Shown here one piece after another: positions 8,929 through 17,429 of a stretch of DNA of 64,000 nt; the stretch's first letter is position 1, and every line of letters starts with the position of its first letter. Made by a program: the position numbers and the translations under genes. This DNA is from G965207345 sp965207345 (GTDB lineage Bacteria; Pseudomonadota; Gammaproteobacteria; PS1; Pseudothioglobaceae), in contig OZ242280.1 of the NCBI GenBank assembly GCA_965207345.1, positions 744,001 through 808,000 on the forward strand, written 5' to 3'. The notes beneath the pieces were generated by a model. That model was not told the origin of the DNA. It saw nothing but the letters and a program-made list of their open reading frames with translations, and did no database searches.

Positions 8929-9279
8929 ATGCATTTTAAATTAATTGTGGCGTTTGTTGATGTGGATAAAACCAATCAAACGCTTAGTGCTGCCAGAAAA
9001 AAGGGGGCACAGGGTTCAACAATTATTTCACAAGCAAGAGGCGAAGGCGTAAATGAAGTTAAAACTTTTTTGGGGTTAAGTGTTGAAACACATACCGATG
9101 TTTTGTTATTATTAGTGGAAGAACATTTATCAAGAGAAATATTAGAAACAATTGCCGAAGTTGCTGAGTTTGATATAAAGCACCATGAAGGTATTGCTTT
9201 TCAGATAGATGTAGAAGATGCAATCGGTGTCTCGCATCAAATTAAGGCTTTGAATCGTGCGGTTAAACAAAAAATATAA
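8929..9279 (+). CDS. P-II-like signalling protein linked to DUF1538 transporter
   Basis: A small protein of about 116 aa with the ferredoxin-like layout of P-II proteins: beta1 FKLIVAFVDV, helix TLSAARKKGAQG, then GSTIISQARGEG in place of the long T-loop of GlnB, beta strands VLLLLVEE, helix ILETIAEVAEFD and a C-terminal segment. The shortened loop lacks the uridylylation Tyr environment of GlnB, so it belongs to the P-II-like proteins rather than to GlnB/GlnK. A strong AAGGAGG at 8918-8924 precedes two adjacent ATG codons; spacing favours the second (8929). Its place between a membrane pair and a CBS protein suggests that it gates the transporter in response to a nucleotide (inference). Confidence 0.8.
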   Translation: MHFKLIVAFVDVDKTNQTLSAARKKGAQGSTIISQARGEGVNEVKTFLGLSVETHTDVLLLLVEEHLSREILETIAEVAEFDIKHHEGIAFQIDVEDAIGVSHQIKALNRAVKQKI

Positions 9280-9291
9280 AATAATGCAAAG

Positions 9292-9711
9292 ATGAAAAAT
9301 ACAGCAACGCAAGAAAAAATAAAAAAACCTATGGTGGTAAAGGATGTAATGTGGACTGAACTAGATATAGTAAACAGTATGGATACAGTGGCAGAAGCAC
9401 TTGCAAAAATGAAATATAAAAAAACTAAATTGCTTATCGTGGATAAAACGCATGATTATGATGAATATGGCGTAGTGCTCATCGGTGATATTGCAACTAA
9501 AGTTATTGCGCAAAATAAATCACTTGACCGTGTTAATATTTATGAAATTATGCAAAAACCGACTTTATATGTACATCCTAAAATGGATATTCGCTATTGT
9601 GCCCTCCTATTATCTAGATTTCATCTATCGCGTTGTCCAGTATTTGATGGCACTGAAGTGGTTGGGGTGGTAAGTTTAACAAATATTGTTTTTAATGGGC
9701 TACGCGTATAA
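9292..9711 (+). CDS. CBS-pair domain protein
   Basis: A 139-aa protein made almost entirely of two CBS motifs forming one Bateman module. The first spans VVKDVMWTELDIVNSMDTVAEALAKM to VVLIGDIATKVI (written here only by its ends), and the second runs from NIYEIMQKP through MDIRYCALLLSRFHLSRCPV to VVGVVSLTNIV. CBS pairs bind adenine nucleotides and regulate channels and enzymes. It follows the P-II-like gene by 12 bp and closes the four-gene DUF1538 cluster, so it is plausibly a second nucleotide sensor for the same membrane complex (inference). Confidence 0.85.
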   Translation: MKNTATQEKIKKPMVVKDVMWTELDIVNSMDTVAEALAKMKYKKTKLLIVDKTHDYDEYGVVLIGDIATKVIAQNKSLDRVNIYEIMQKPTLYVHPKMDIRYCALLLSRFHLSRCPVFDGTEVVGVVSLTNIVFNGLRV

Positions 9712-9746
9712 AAATTTAGAATACTTATTGATTTATTTCTGTATCA

Positions 9747-12700
9747 GTGGAAAATAAATATTTAAACAAAAACGTATTCGTATCTAATTTTATACACCTT
9801 CATTGTTGTAGTGAATACTCTGTTAGTAATAGCACTATCCGTATTCCAGAGTTAATTGCACGTGCAAAGAAAATGCAAATGCCAGCGATTGCACTTACTG
9901 ATTATTTTAATTTATTTGCTGGTATTAAATTTTATAAGGCTGCAATTCATGCAGGCATTAAACCAATCTTCGGTGCACAAATTAGCATTAAAGAGAGTCG
10001 CCATACTTACCAAGTATTACTTCTTTGTCAAAATCAAATAGGCTATGCTAACTTATCTAAACTCATCTCAGAATGTTATCTTAATCATCAAGAGCATGGT
10101 AGGGTTTTTGCTACACCAGGCTTAGTTAAAAATTATAGCGCAGGGCTTATTATGATTGCTAATGCTCTTGAAAGTGACATTGCACAGTTTTTACTGAACG
10201 GTCAGCTTTCACAAGCAAATGAGCAGATTGGTGTTTGGTGCCGTGTTTTCCAGAAGCGCTATTATTTGGCCGTAGAGCGTACAAACAGATTAAATAGTGA
10301 AGAACATCTCCAACGCACTGTGCACCTAGCATTAAAAACTAATACGCCTATTGTTGCAATGAATGCGGTGCAATTTTTACACAAAGAAGATTTTTATACG
10401 CACGAAGTAAAAGTTTGCATTAATCAAGGCGGATTGATTGATGATGAAAGGCGTATGCGTTATTACAGCGAGCATCAGTATTTAAAATCACAAAGTGAGA
10501 TGCTAACTTTATTTGCAGATTTACCCGAAGCTATTGAAAATAGCTGGCAAATAGCGATGCGTTGTAATGTCAAGTTTGAGCTGTACAAAAATAATTATTT
10601 ACCCAATTTTACCATATCAAATAATACGCTAAATATCAACGTATTTTTTAAACGAGAAAGCAGACGTGGTTTAGCAAAGTGCACTGCGTATATTAATGCT
10701 AAAACAAAAGATTGTTTTGACGCATCAATTTATAAAACGCGCCTTGAATTTGAGTTAGACGTTATTTGTAAAATGGGCTTTGCGGGTTATTTTTTAATCG
10801 TTTCGGATTTCATTGGTTGGGCGAGAAGTCAAAAAATACCTGTTGGACCAGGGCGTGGTTCTGGTGCTGGCTCACTAGTTGCTTATGCGCTTAATATTAC
10901 TAGTATTGACCCCATTGAACACGGCTTGTTATTTGAGCGTTTTCTAAATCCAGAACGTGTGTCAATGCCTGATTTTGATATTGATTTTTGTGGCAATAGG
11001 CGTGATGAAGTAATTGCTTATGTTACTAAAAAATATGGTGCGCAAAAAGTTGCACAAATCATTACCTATGGCACGATGGCAGCTAAAGGTGTGGTGCGCG
11101 ATGTTGGGCGTGTACTCGGTCATCCTTATGGTTTTAGCGATACACTTGCAAAACTTATTCCAAATGAACTAGATATTACACTTTGTCGAGCACTGGAAAC
11201 TTCTAATGATTTAAAAATGCGCTACGAGAGCGAAGAAAGTGTCAGAGAACTCATTGACATCGCTAAAAAATTAGAGGGTTTAGTGCGTAATGTTGGCAAA
11301 CACGCTGGCGGTGTTGTAATTGCGCCGAGCAAAATTAGCGATTTTTGTCCTATTTACAGAGGGCCAGGTGTTACTGATAGTATTGTTTCTCAGTTTGATA
11401 AAGATGATCTTGAGGCTATAGGTTTAGTTAAATTTGACTTTTTAGGCCTAAGTAACCTAAGTGTAATTGACAAGGTGCTCAAGACTGTGGGAGGAAAAAA
11501 TGAAGCAGAGCAAGAAACACCACTGGATTTAGATAATCTACCTTTAGATGACAGAGCAGTTTATAGATTATTGCAAAATGCACAGACTACAGGAATTTTC
11601 CAATTGGAATCCGAAGGGATGCGAGCTTATTTAAAAAAATTAAAACCCGATTGTTTCGCTGATATTGTTGCGATGCTTGCGCTTTATCGCCCGGGACCGC
11701 TAGATTCTGGCATGGTTGAAGATTACATAAATGTTAAAAACAGCGTAAAAAAAGCAAATTATCCTCATATTATGCTTAAAGGTATTTTAGAACCAACTAA
11801 TGGCGTTTTTGTTTATCAGGAACAAGTTATGCAAGCCGCTCAAGTTATGGCAGGCTACACACTTGGCGGTGCTGATTTACTCAGACGTGCGATGGGTAAA
11901 AAGAAAAAAGAGGAAATGGAAAAACAACGTGATGTTTTTATTTTAGGTGCAGTAAAACGCGGTGTTAATAAAACAAAAGCAAATCAGGTTTTTGATTTAA
12001 TGGATAAGTTTTCTGGCTATGGTTTTAACAAATCTCATTCGGTTGCTTACGCGCTGATTTCTTATCAAACCGCTTATTTAAAAGCACATTACCCCGCTAT
12101 TTTTATGGCGGCTGTGCTATCTAGTATGATAGGTGATAGTGATAGAATTGCTTTTATAATTTCTGAAGTGTATAAAATGAATTTGGAAATAATCGCTCCC
12201 GATATTAACCTATCACATTATGAATTTAGCGCTAAAGGCAGTACTATTATTTATGGTTTAGGCGCGATTAAAGGCTTAGGGCAGGCTCTTTCCCTTGAGA
12301 TTATGGCAAGGTGCGTAGAAAATAAATATCAAGATTTAGTTGATTTTTGTGCGCGTGTTAATAAAAAAATACTCAATTCCAGATCCTTAGAAGCTTTGAT
12401 TACTTGTGGCGCATTTGATAAATTGACAAATCACCGCCATCAGTTGTTAAAAACTTATCCCATGGCACAAAAACACGCTGAGCAATTTCAAACTGATAAG
12501 CTAATGGGGCAAAATACTTTGTTTGCTACAAAAGGCAATAGTCTAGTTTCTTATGATGAGATAGCAAAAGATTATCCAAAATGGCAATTAAAAGAAAAAT
12601 TAAAATATGAAAAAAATGTGTTCGGTTTTTACTTTAGTGGCCATCCTAGTGATGATGAGAAGCAAAATGCTAAATTACTAGGCGCATTAATGCCAAGCGA

Positions 12701-13199
12701 AGTATATTTACAAAAAAATCAAGCGGTGCGCGTAGCTGGCTTATTATCTAAATTGCGTTATCGCGATACGCGTAATGGGCAAGTTGTGCTATTTAATGTT
12801 GAAGATGCTAAAACAATAATATCAATTGTGTTTAACTCAACTAAATCTCAAGCACTTACTAGCGATGATATTGTAGTAGTTAGCGGTAAAGTAGAAAGTT
12901 ATCAAAATAAATTTCAAATCAGAGCAGCCTCGGTGCAAAACATTAATGTAGCAAAAATAGCGAGAGCAAAAAAATTAACTATTATGTTAGATGAACGCCA
13001 CCAAGGTGTGTTTGGATGTTTAAAATCACTAATTGAAAAAAATAAAGGTAATTGCCCAGTTTATTTGCATTATTATACTGAAAAATCGCGTGGCACAATT
13101 TTATTAAATGATGATTATTGTGTTTTGGCAAGCGATATTTTGAGTGATAAAATTAATGATTTATTAGGCACGCCATCGGTGCGTATTTTTTATGAGTAG
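9747..13199 (+). CDS. dnaE: DNA polymerase III alpha subunit
   Basis: Replicative polymerase catalytic subunit, 1150 aa, standard DnaE length. Order: PHP domain (first 270 residues), polymerase palm with the catalytic Asp pair in MPDFDIDFCGNRRDEVI and the third Asp in VKFDFLGLSNLSVID, PVGPGRGSGAGSLVAYAL for nucleotide binding, fingers DLLRRAMGKKKKEEM, FNKSHSVAYALISYQTAYLK, then helix-hairpin-helix, an OB domain (VRVAGLLSKLRYRDT) and a C-terminal tau-binding region. The first PHP motif reads LHCCSEYS where active PHP domains have HxHxxYS, so PHP metal binding is probably lost, as is usual in enzymes with a separate epsilon exonuclease. The start is a GTG at 9747 with no clear ribosome-binding site. 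Confidence 0.97.
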   Translation: MENKYLNKNVFVSNFIHLHCCSEYSVSNSTIRIPELIARAKKMQMPAIALTDYFNLFAGIKFYKAAIHAGIKPIFGAQISIKESRHTYQVLLLCQNQIGYANLSKLISECYLNHQEHGRVFATPGLVKNYSAGLIMIANALESDIAQFLLNGQLSQANEQIGVWCRVFQKRYYLAVERTNRLNSEEHLQRTVHLALKTNTPIVAMNAVQFLHKEDFYTHEVKVCINQGGLIDDERRMRYYSEHQYLKSQSEMLTLFADLPEAIENSWQIAMRCNVKFELYKNNYLPNFTISNNTLNINVFFKRESRRGLAKCTAYINAKTKDCFDASIYKTRLEFELDVICKMGFAGYFLIVSDFIGWARSQKIPVGPGRGSGAGSLVAYALNITSIDPIEHGLLFERFLNPERVSMPDFDIDFCGNRRDEVIAYVTKKYGAQKVAQIITYGTMAAKGVVRDVGRVLGHPYGFSDTLAKLIPNELDITLCRALETSNDLKMRYESEESVRELIDIAKKLEGLVRNVGKHAGGVVIAPSKISDFCPIYRGPGVTDSIVSQFDKDDLEAIGLVKFDFLGLSNLSVIDKVLKTVGGKNEAEQETPLDLDNLPLDDRAVYRLLQNAQTTGIFQLESEGMRAYLKKLKPDCFADIVAMLALYRPGPLDSGMVEDYINVKNSVKKANYPHIMLKGILEPTNGVFVYQEQVMQAAQVMAGYTLGGADLLRRAMGKKKKEEMEKQRDVFILGAVKRGVNKTKANQVFDLMDKFSGYGFNKSHSVAYALISYQTAYLKAHYPAIFMAAVLSSMIGDSDRIAFIISEVYKMNLEIIAPDINLSHYEFSAKGSTIIYGLGAIKGLGQALSLEIMARCVENKYQDLVDFCARVNKKILNSRSLEALITCGAFDKLTNHRHQLLKTYPMAQKHAEQFQTDKLMGQNTLFATKGNSLVSYDEIAKDYPKWQLKEKLKYEKNVFGFYFSGHPSDDEKQNAKLLGALMPSEVYLQKNQAVRVAGLLSKLRYRDTRNGQVVLFNVEDAKTIISIVFNSTKSQALTSDDIVVVSGKVESYQNKFQIRAASVQNINVAKIARAKKLTIMLDERHQGVFGCLKSLIEKNKGNCPVYLHYYTEKSRGTILLNDDYCVLASDILSDKINDLLGTPSVRIFYE

Positions 13200-13282
13200 T
13201 CTATAGATTAAATTTTTATTTAAAATGCTGATATATTTTAAATCTTAATGACGCTAAATCTATTTTCTAAAACTTTAGAATT

Positions 13283-14104
13283 ATGTCGCAAACTACTTTA
13301 AAGAAATATTTTTTACATATTAAAAATAACCAAATTTTTGAGTGGATAGTAATTTTAATTATTATTAGTTCCTCTGTTACAATTGGCATGCGCACTTATC
13401 CAATAGAGAGTTTTTTATTTACTTTCATTGAATGGCTTGATATTACGATTACACTATTTTTTCTCATTGAAATATTAATTCGTATCGGCGCAGAAAAGCG
13501 CTGGCGCGATTTTTTTACCAAGGGTTGGAATATTTTTGACTTTTTAATTATTGCATTTTCTCTGATTCCAATTGATGATAATGAATACGCTTTGCTTGGC
13601 AGACTACTCCGTCTTTTTCGCGTGATGCGTCTTATTTCTTTTATTCCTGAGCTTCGTTTGTTAACAAACTCTTTATTCATTGCCGTTCCTAGAATGGGGT
13701 ATGTGATAATTATGATGTTCATTGTATTTTATATTTATGCTATGATTGGCACACTTTTTTTTAAAAATATTAATCCTGAATTATGGGGCAATGCTGGTAT
13801 TTCAATGTTGACACTTTTTCGCGTGGTTACTTTTGAAGATTGGACTGATATCATGTATGAAACAATGGAGGTATATCCTCTGAGCTGGTTATTTTATCTC
13901 TCATTTATTTTTCTATCTGCCTTTGTTTTTCTCAATATGATGATTGGAATTATTGTCAGCGTTTTTGAAGAAGAGCAACAAAAAGAAACAATTCACAACA
14001 GCAATAAAAATTTAGAACAAGGCAGACAGAAAATTATGGCAAGACTTGACGAATTATCTAGACAAATAACTGATATTAACGCACAGCAAAAATTGAAAAA
14101 ATAA
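13283..14104 (+). CDS. Single-domain voltage-gated cation channel (bacterial Nav-like)
   Basis: A 273-aa six-helix ion channel of the NaChBac superfamily, which works as a tetramer in the inner membrane. S1-S3 occupy about residues 19-98. The voltage-sensor S4 has arginines at every third position (R107, R110, R113, R116 in GRLLRLFRVMRL). The pore loop between S5 and S6 contains the filter TFEDWTD (residues 183-189), where canonical sodium channels have TLESW. S6 (FLNMMIGIIVSVFEE) leads into a C-terminal coiled coil (about 230-270) that would assemble the tetramer. The filter has an additional acidic residue, so calcium or mixed permeability is possible (inference). It stands alone between dnaE and an ankyrin gene. 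Confidence 0.88.
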   Translation: MSQTTLKKYFLHIKNNQIFEWIVILIIISSSVTIGMRTYPIESFLFTFIEWLDITITLFFLIEILIRIGAEKRWRDFFTKGWNIFDFLIIAFSLIPIDDNEYALLGRLLRLFRVMRLISFIPELRLLTNSLFIAVPRMGYVIIMMFIVFYIYAMIGTLFFKNINPELWGNAGISMLTLFRVVTFEDWTDIMYETMEVYPLSWLFYLSFIFLSAFVFLNMMIGIIVSVFEEEQQKETIHNSNKNLEQGRQKIMARLDELSRQITDINAQQKLKK

Positions 14105-14142
14105 ATTTATAATTTTTGTATTTTTATTATCCACTGTATTAT

Positions 14143-14171
14143 TTTTTCTCGCACTATTTTTTTAATATAAT
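14143..14171 (+). promoter_or_regulatory. Possible sigma-70 promoter of the ankyrin gene
   Basis: A perfect TATAAT lies at 14166-14171, about 30 bp before the ATG at 14202. The -35 region 17 bp upstream is only a weak match (TTTTTC). The AT-rich background makes chance TATAAT matches common, so this is tentative. Confidence 0.3.
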
Positions 14172-14201
14172 ATCTACACTATTTCTTAGTATTGAGGCTG
14201 T

Positions 14202-14978
14202 ATGGTAAAAAAAACAATACATTTGTTTCTATTTTTAGCTACTACATCTAGCTTAGTCTGGATAGCAGAGGTTGCAGCGTGTAATATTGATAAACAAAAA
14301 CGTTGTTATGGCTATAATTGGAAAAAAATTCGGATACAAAATATTGAAAAAGAATATGTTAGTTCAAAGAACATATCTAATATGTTATACCTAGCAGCAA
14401 AATGGAATAAGTACCCCGAGGTTATTGCTAAGCTGTCTGCCTTAGGTGCTACAGTAAATATTAGTAACGTTCAGGCCAATGCGCCTATTCATATTGCGGC
14501 AAAGTTTAATCCTCATCCTGAGATTATTGTCAAATTAGTTGAACTAGGCGCTCTATTAGGAGTAGAAAATAAAGATGGTGATACGCCTGTATACATGGCG
14601 GCAAGGTCAAATGAAAATCCTGAAGTAATGCTCAAACTCATTGCATTAAATAATGCTGCTGACATAGATGCAAAAAACAAAGCGGGCAATGCGCTATTAC
14701 ACTTAGCGGCTGAGAATAAAATCTCAAACACTGTAATTGCATTAATTCAACTTGGTGCTGATATTGAGGTTAGAAATAATGTTGCCAGAACACCTCTGCA
14801 TGAAGCCGCAAGGCTCAATAAAAACCCTGGTGTTGTTACTGCACTTATTAATGCGGGGGCAAATATTGATGTCAAAGATAAATACGGTAAAATACCATTT
14901 GATTACGCTAAGGACAATAAAGCACTTAAACACACCGAAGCCTATTGGCTATTAATTCTTAAAAAAAATGCTAACTAG
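14202..14978 (+). CDS. Exported ankyrin-repeat protein
   Basis: 258 aa. The N terminus is a clear signal peptide (MVKK, a hydrophobic stretch LFLFLATTSSLVWIA, then an Ala-rich cleavage region before CNIDKQKRC), so the protein should leave the cytoplasm. The remainder is about five ankyrin repeats of 33-36 residues (APIHIAAKFNPHPEIIVKL, DTPVYMAARSNENPEVMLKL, NALLHLAAENK, TPLHEAARLNKNPGVV, KIPFDYAKDN). Each has the TPLHxAA-type turn and the xxLIxxGAxI helix end. The N-x-NP-E/G-V sequence in the repeats is a recognisable sub-style. Function is unknown; such exported ankyrin proteins are often proposed to contact host or protist proteins, but nothing here shows it. Confidence 0.85.
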   Translation: MVKKTIHLFLFLATTSSLVWIAEVAACNIDKQKRCYGYNWKKIRIQNIEKEYVSSKNISNMLYLAAKWNKYPEVIAKLSALGATVNISNVQANAPIHIAAKFNPHPEIIVKLVELGALLGVENKDGDTPVYMAARSNENPEVMLKLIALNNAADIDAKNKAGNALLHLAAENKISNTVIALIQLGADIEVRNNVARTPLHEAARLNKNPGVVTALINAGANIDVKDKYGKIPFDYAKDNKALKHTEAYWLLILKKNAN

Positions 14979-14989
14979 AGGATAATTTA

Positions 14990-17299
14990 TTATGAACAGG
15001 TACGTAGCCAGAAACGTTGATTAATTTTGCGCTGAGTGCTTATCGTTAAGTTCCTGGCAATTTTTAAGTTAATTTGCCCATCGCATTGCGTGTTTAAAAT
15101 TTTAATAGAGCGTGCTTTGTAGCGTTTTACAACTTCGTTTTCTGGATGGTGAAAACGGTTTCTATAACCTGAAGAAATAACCGCAATACTAGGAGAAGCT
15201 GCCTCAATAAATTCATCTGTAGAAGAGGTTTTGCTACCATGATGTGCGACCAATAAAACATCAGATTTAAGCATTTCTTTTTGATTTTTTAGCAAATATT
15301 TTTCTGCTTGTTTTTCAATATCGCCCGTAAGTAAAATACTGTATTTACCATTATCAATTTTTAGTACACAAGAATTATTATTTTCACCACGAAATAGTTT
15401 TATTTTATCAGGATGTAAAAAACTAAATGAAACGCCATCCCAGTTCCAAGAATCTCCTTTTCGGCAAATATTTGCTTGTTCAATTTTTGTTTTACCTGAA
15501 GTGATAAGTTCATTTATTTTTATGCCATTTTGTAATGCCTCTAAGCCACCAATATGATCATAGTTATTATGTGAAATAATAACTTTATCTAAGTGTGTGC
15601 GTCCATATTTATGAAGATAAGGTATAATGACACTATCGCTGATGTTAAAACCTGAATGTGTTTTGAAACCAGTATCAAATACGAGGCTGTGATTTTGTGT
15701 TCTCACAACAATTGCTAAACCCTGTCCACTATCTAAAATAGAAGCAACAAAAGCCCCTGTGGGCAGCAGTATTTGATTAGCGCTAGTTATAAATGGTAAA
15801 AATAATAAAAAACCAAAACGTCTTAATTTCAAACCTTGGGGCAGAAATAAAATTAGGGCAAATACAAACATTAGCAATAGTTGTGGGAACGATTTTATAT
15901 AATAGTGATAATAATGATTTAACCCAAATAAATGAAAATCTTCCAAAAAATCAAGCACTATATACAAATAAATTAAGCTCTGGTTTGCAATAAAAAATAA
16001 TCCCTTTGCCAGTATCTCTAAATGCGCTACAGCAAAAAAAGCACCAAGTAAAGAAATAGGCGTAGTAATGAGCGAAATAACTGGAATAGCTACAAAGTTT
16101 GAGATAAATGAAATTAAACTACCTGCGCTAAAAAACCAAAAAATAAGTGGCATCATAACAACACTGATTAAGAGTTGTATATTAGCAGTACGCACATATT
16201 TATGGCGATTTTGATAGCGCCTAATGCCATATAAAATAAGTGCGACCGCAATAAAAGATAACCAAAAACCAACCGCTAGCGTTGAGAGGGGATTAATGAC
16301 TAATACAGTAATTAATGCTATGGCATAAAGCTGCCATATGCCATAGTGTTTTCTAAAAATAATGCTTATAAAAACTACAGCTGCCATTACAAATGCACGT
16401 TGCGTAGCAATAGAAAAACCAGCAATGAGCGCATAGATTAAAGCGCTCACCAAACCGACATAACTTGCAAATATCGGTGCGGGTATTTTCAGACAACACT
16501 GGTGGCAAAGACGATAAAGCATACTAGCTAACAAAAACATAAAACCACTAATAAGCCCAATATGCAGACCTGAAACAACACTAAGATGTGTCGTATTTGT
16601 TTTAATAAAAGTTTGCCAGTGCTCTTTTTTGATGCGTGCGCGATGACCACTAATAAGCGCATAAATTATGCCACCATAATCAAGCAGTTCCAGATAAGGC
16701 GTTAGAATATTTTGCATTTTTCCTCTAATTTGAGTGAGAATTTGCTGATTACTCGCTCCTAAATAATAATTTTGCTCTGAATGCTTAACACTTCTAACAT
16801 AACCTGTTGCATCAATTTTATTTAAAAATAACCATGTTTCATAATCAAAACCAACTTCATTTTGAAAACCGTTATTTGCCTTGAGTTTGACATTCAACTG
16901 CCATCTATCTCCAGGTTCTAATATCGGTATGTTTTCTCCATACCAATTTAATTTAAGCCGAGCAGAAAAAGGTTTATCAGTATCAAATAAGAAGCCACTT
17001 TTATGCTCAGATTTTCCAACCAAACTACTAATAACACCAGTAATACTAGTTTCTTTATCTAAGTATTTTGGCATCACCCTAGAGGTTATGTTGTGATAAG
17101 AATATAAATTGCTCCAAAGAAAACCAAGCAATACAAAAGCACTGATTATTACCGCATGCCTATATTTTCTATAAAACCAGATGCAAAAAAAAATAATAAT
17201 AAAAACACCAAGCCATTCTATGGATGTTAAATATAGTGTACTTCTTTGTGCAAAAAGAATAGTGCCAATTAAAAGACTAAGCGCATAAAAGATAATCAT
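14990..17299 (-). CDS. comEC: DNA internalisation-related competence protein ComEC/Rec2
   Basis: ComEC forms the inner-membrane channel through which single-stranded DNA enters during natural transformation. The protein (about 769 aa) has two N-terminal membrane segments, a periplasmic OB-like DUF4131 region, and the Competence core with HLSVVSGLHIGLISGF, RAFVMAAVVF and multiple helices. A C-terminal metallo-beta-lactamase-like domain follows: DSGQGLAIVV, VFDTGF, SHNNYDHIGGLEAL, SILLTGDIEKQAE and LLVAHHGSKTSST. The first metal motif reads SHNNYDHIGG where SHxDxDHxGG is usual, so one ligand position is changed. I used the ATG at 17299 because AGGTG lies six bases upstream; a GTG at 17308 is possible. 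It converges with the ankyrin gene, 11 bp apart. Confidence 0.93.
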   Translation of the reverse strand: MIIFYALSLLIGTILFAQRSTLYLTSIEWLGVFIIIFFCIWFYRKYRHAVIISAFVLLGFLWSNLYSYHNITSRVMPKYLDKETSITGVISSLVGKSEHKSGFLFDTDKPFSARLKLNWYGENIPILEPGDRWQLNVKLKANNGFQNEVGFDYETWLFLNKIDATGYVRSVKHSEQNYYLGASNQQILTQIRGKMQNILTPYLELLDYGGIIYALISGHRARIKKEHWQTFIKTNTTHLSVVSGLHIGLISGFMFLLASMLYRLCHQCCLKIPAPIFASYVGLVSALIYALIAGFSIATQRAFVMAAVVFISIIFRKHYGIWQLYAIALITVLVINPLSTLAVGFWLSFIAVALILYGIRRYQNRHKYVRTANIQLLISVVMMPLIFWFFSAGSLISFISNFVAIPVISLITTPISLLGAFFAVAHLEILAKGLFFIANQSLIYLYIVLDFLEDFHLFGLNHYYHYYIKSFPQLLLMFVFALILFLPQGLKLRRFGFLLFLPFITSANQILLPTGAFVASILDSGQGLAIVVRTQNHSLVFDTGFKTHSGFNISDSVIIPYLHKYGRTHLDKVIISHNNYDHIGGLEALQNGIKINELITSGKTKIEQANICRKGDSWNWDGVSFSFLHPDKIKLFRGENNNSCVLKIDNGKYSILLTGDIEKQAEKYLLKNQKEMLKSDVLLVAHHGSKTSSTDEFIEAASPSIAVISSGYRNRFHHPENEVVKRYKARSIKILNTQCDGQINLKIARNLTISTQRKINQRFWLRTCS

Positions 17300-17429
17300 A
17301 ATAGGCACCTACAAAATAACACGCACCAGTTGAGAGAAAGTTTATTGGTATTATTTTGTTCTTTAAAAAATTTAATAAAGTTAAAAGAAATAACTAAGAT
17401 CTACCAGAAATAGATGATTTTTAAAATCT

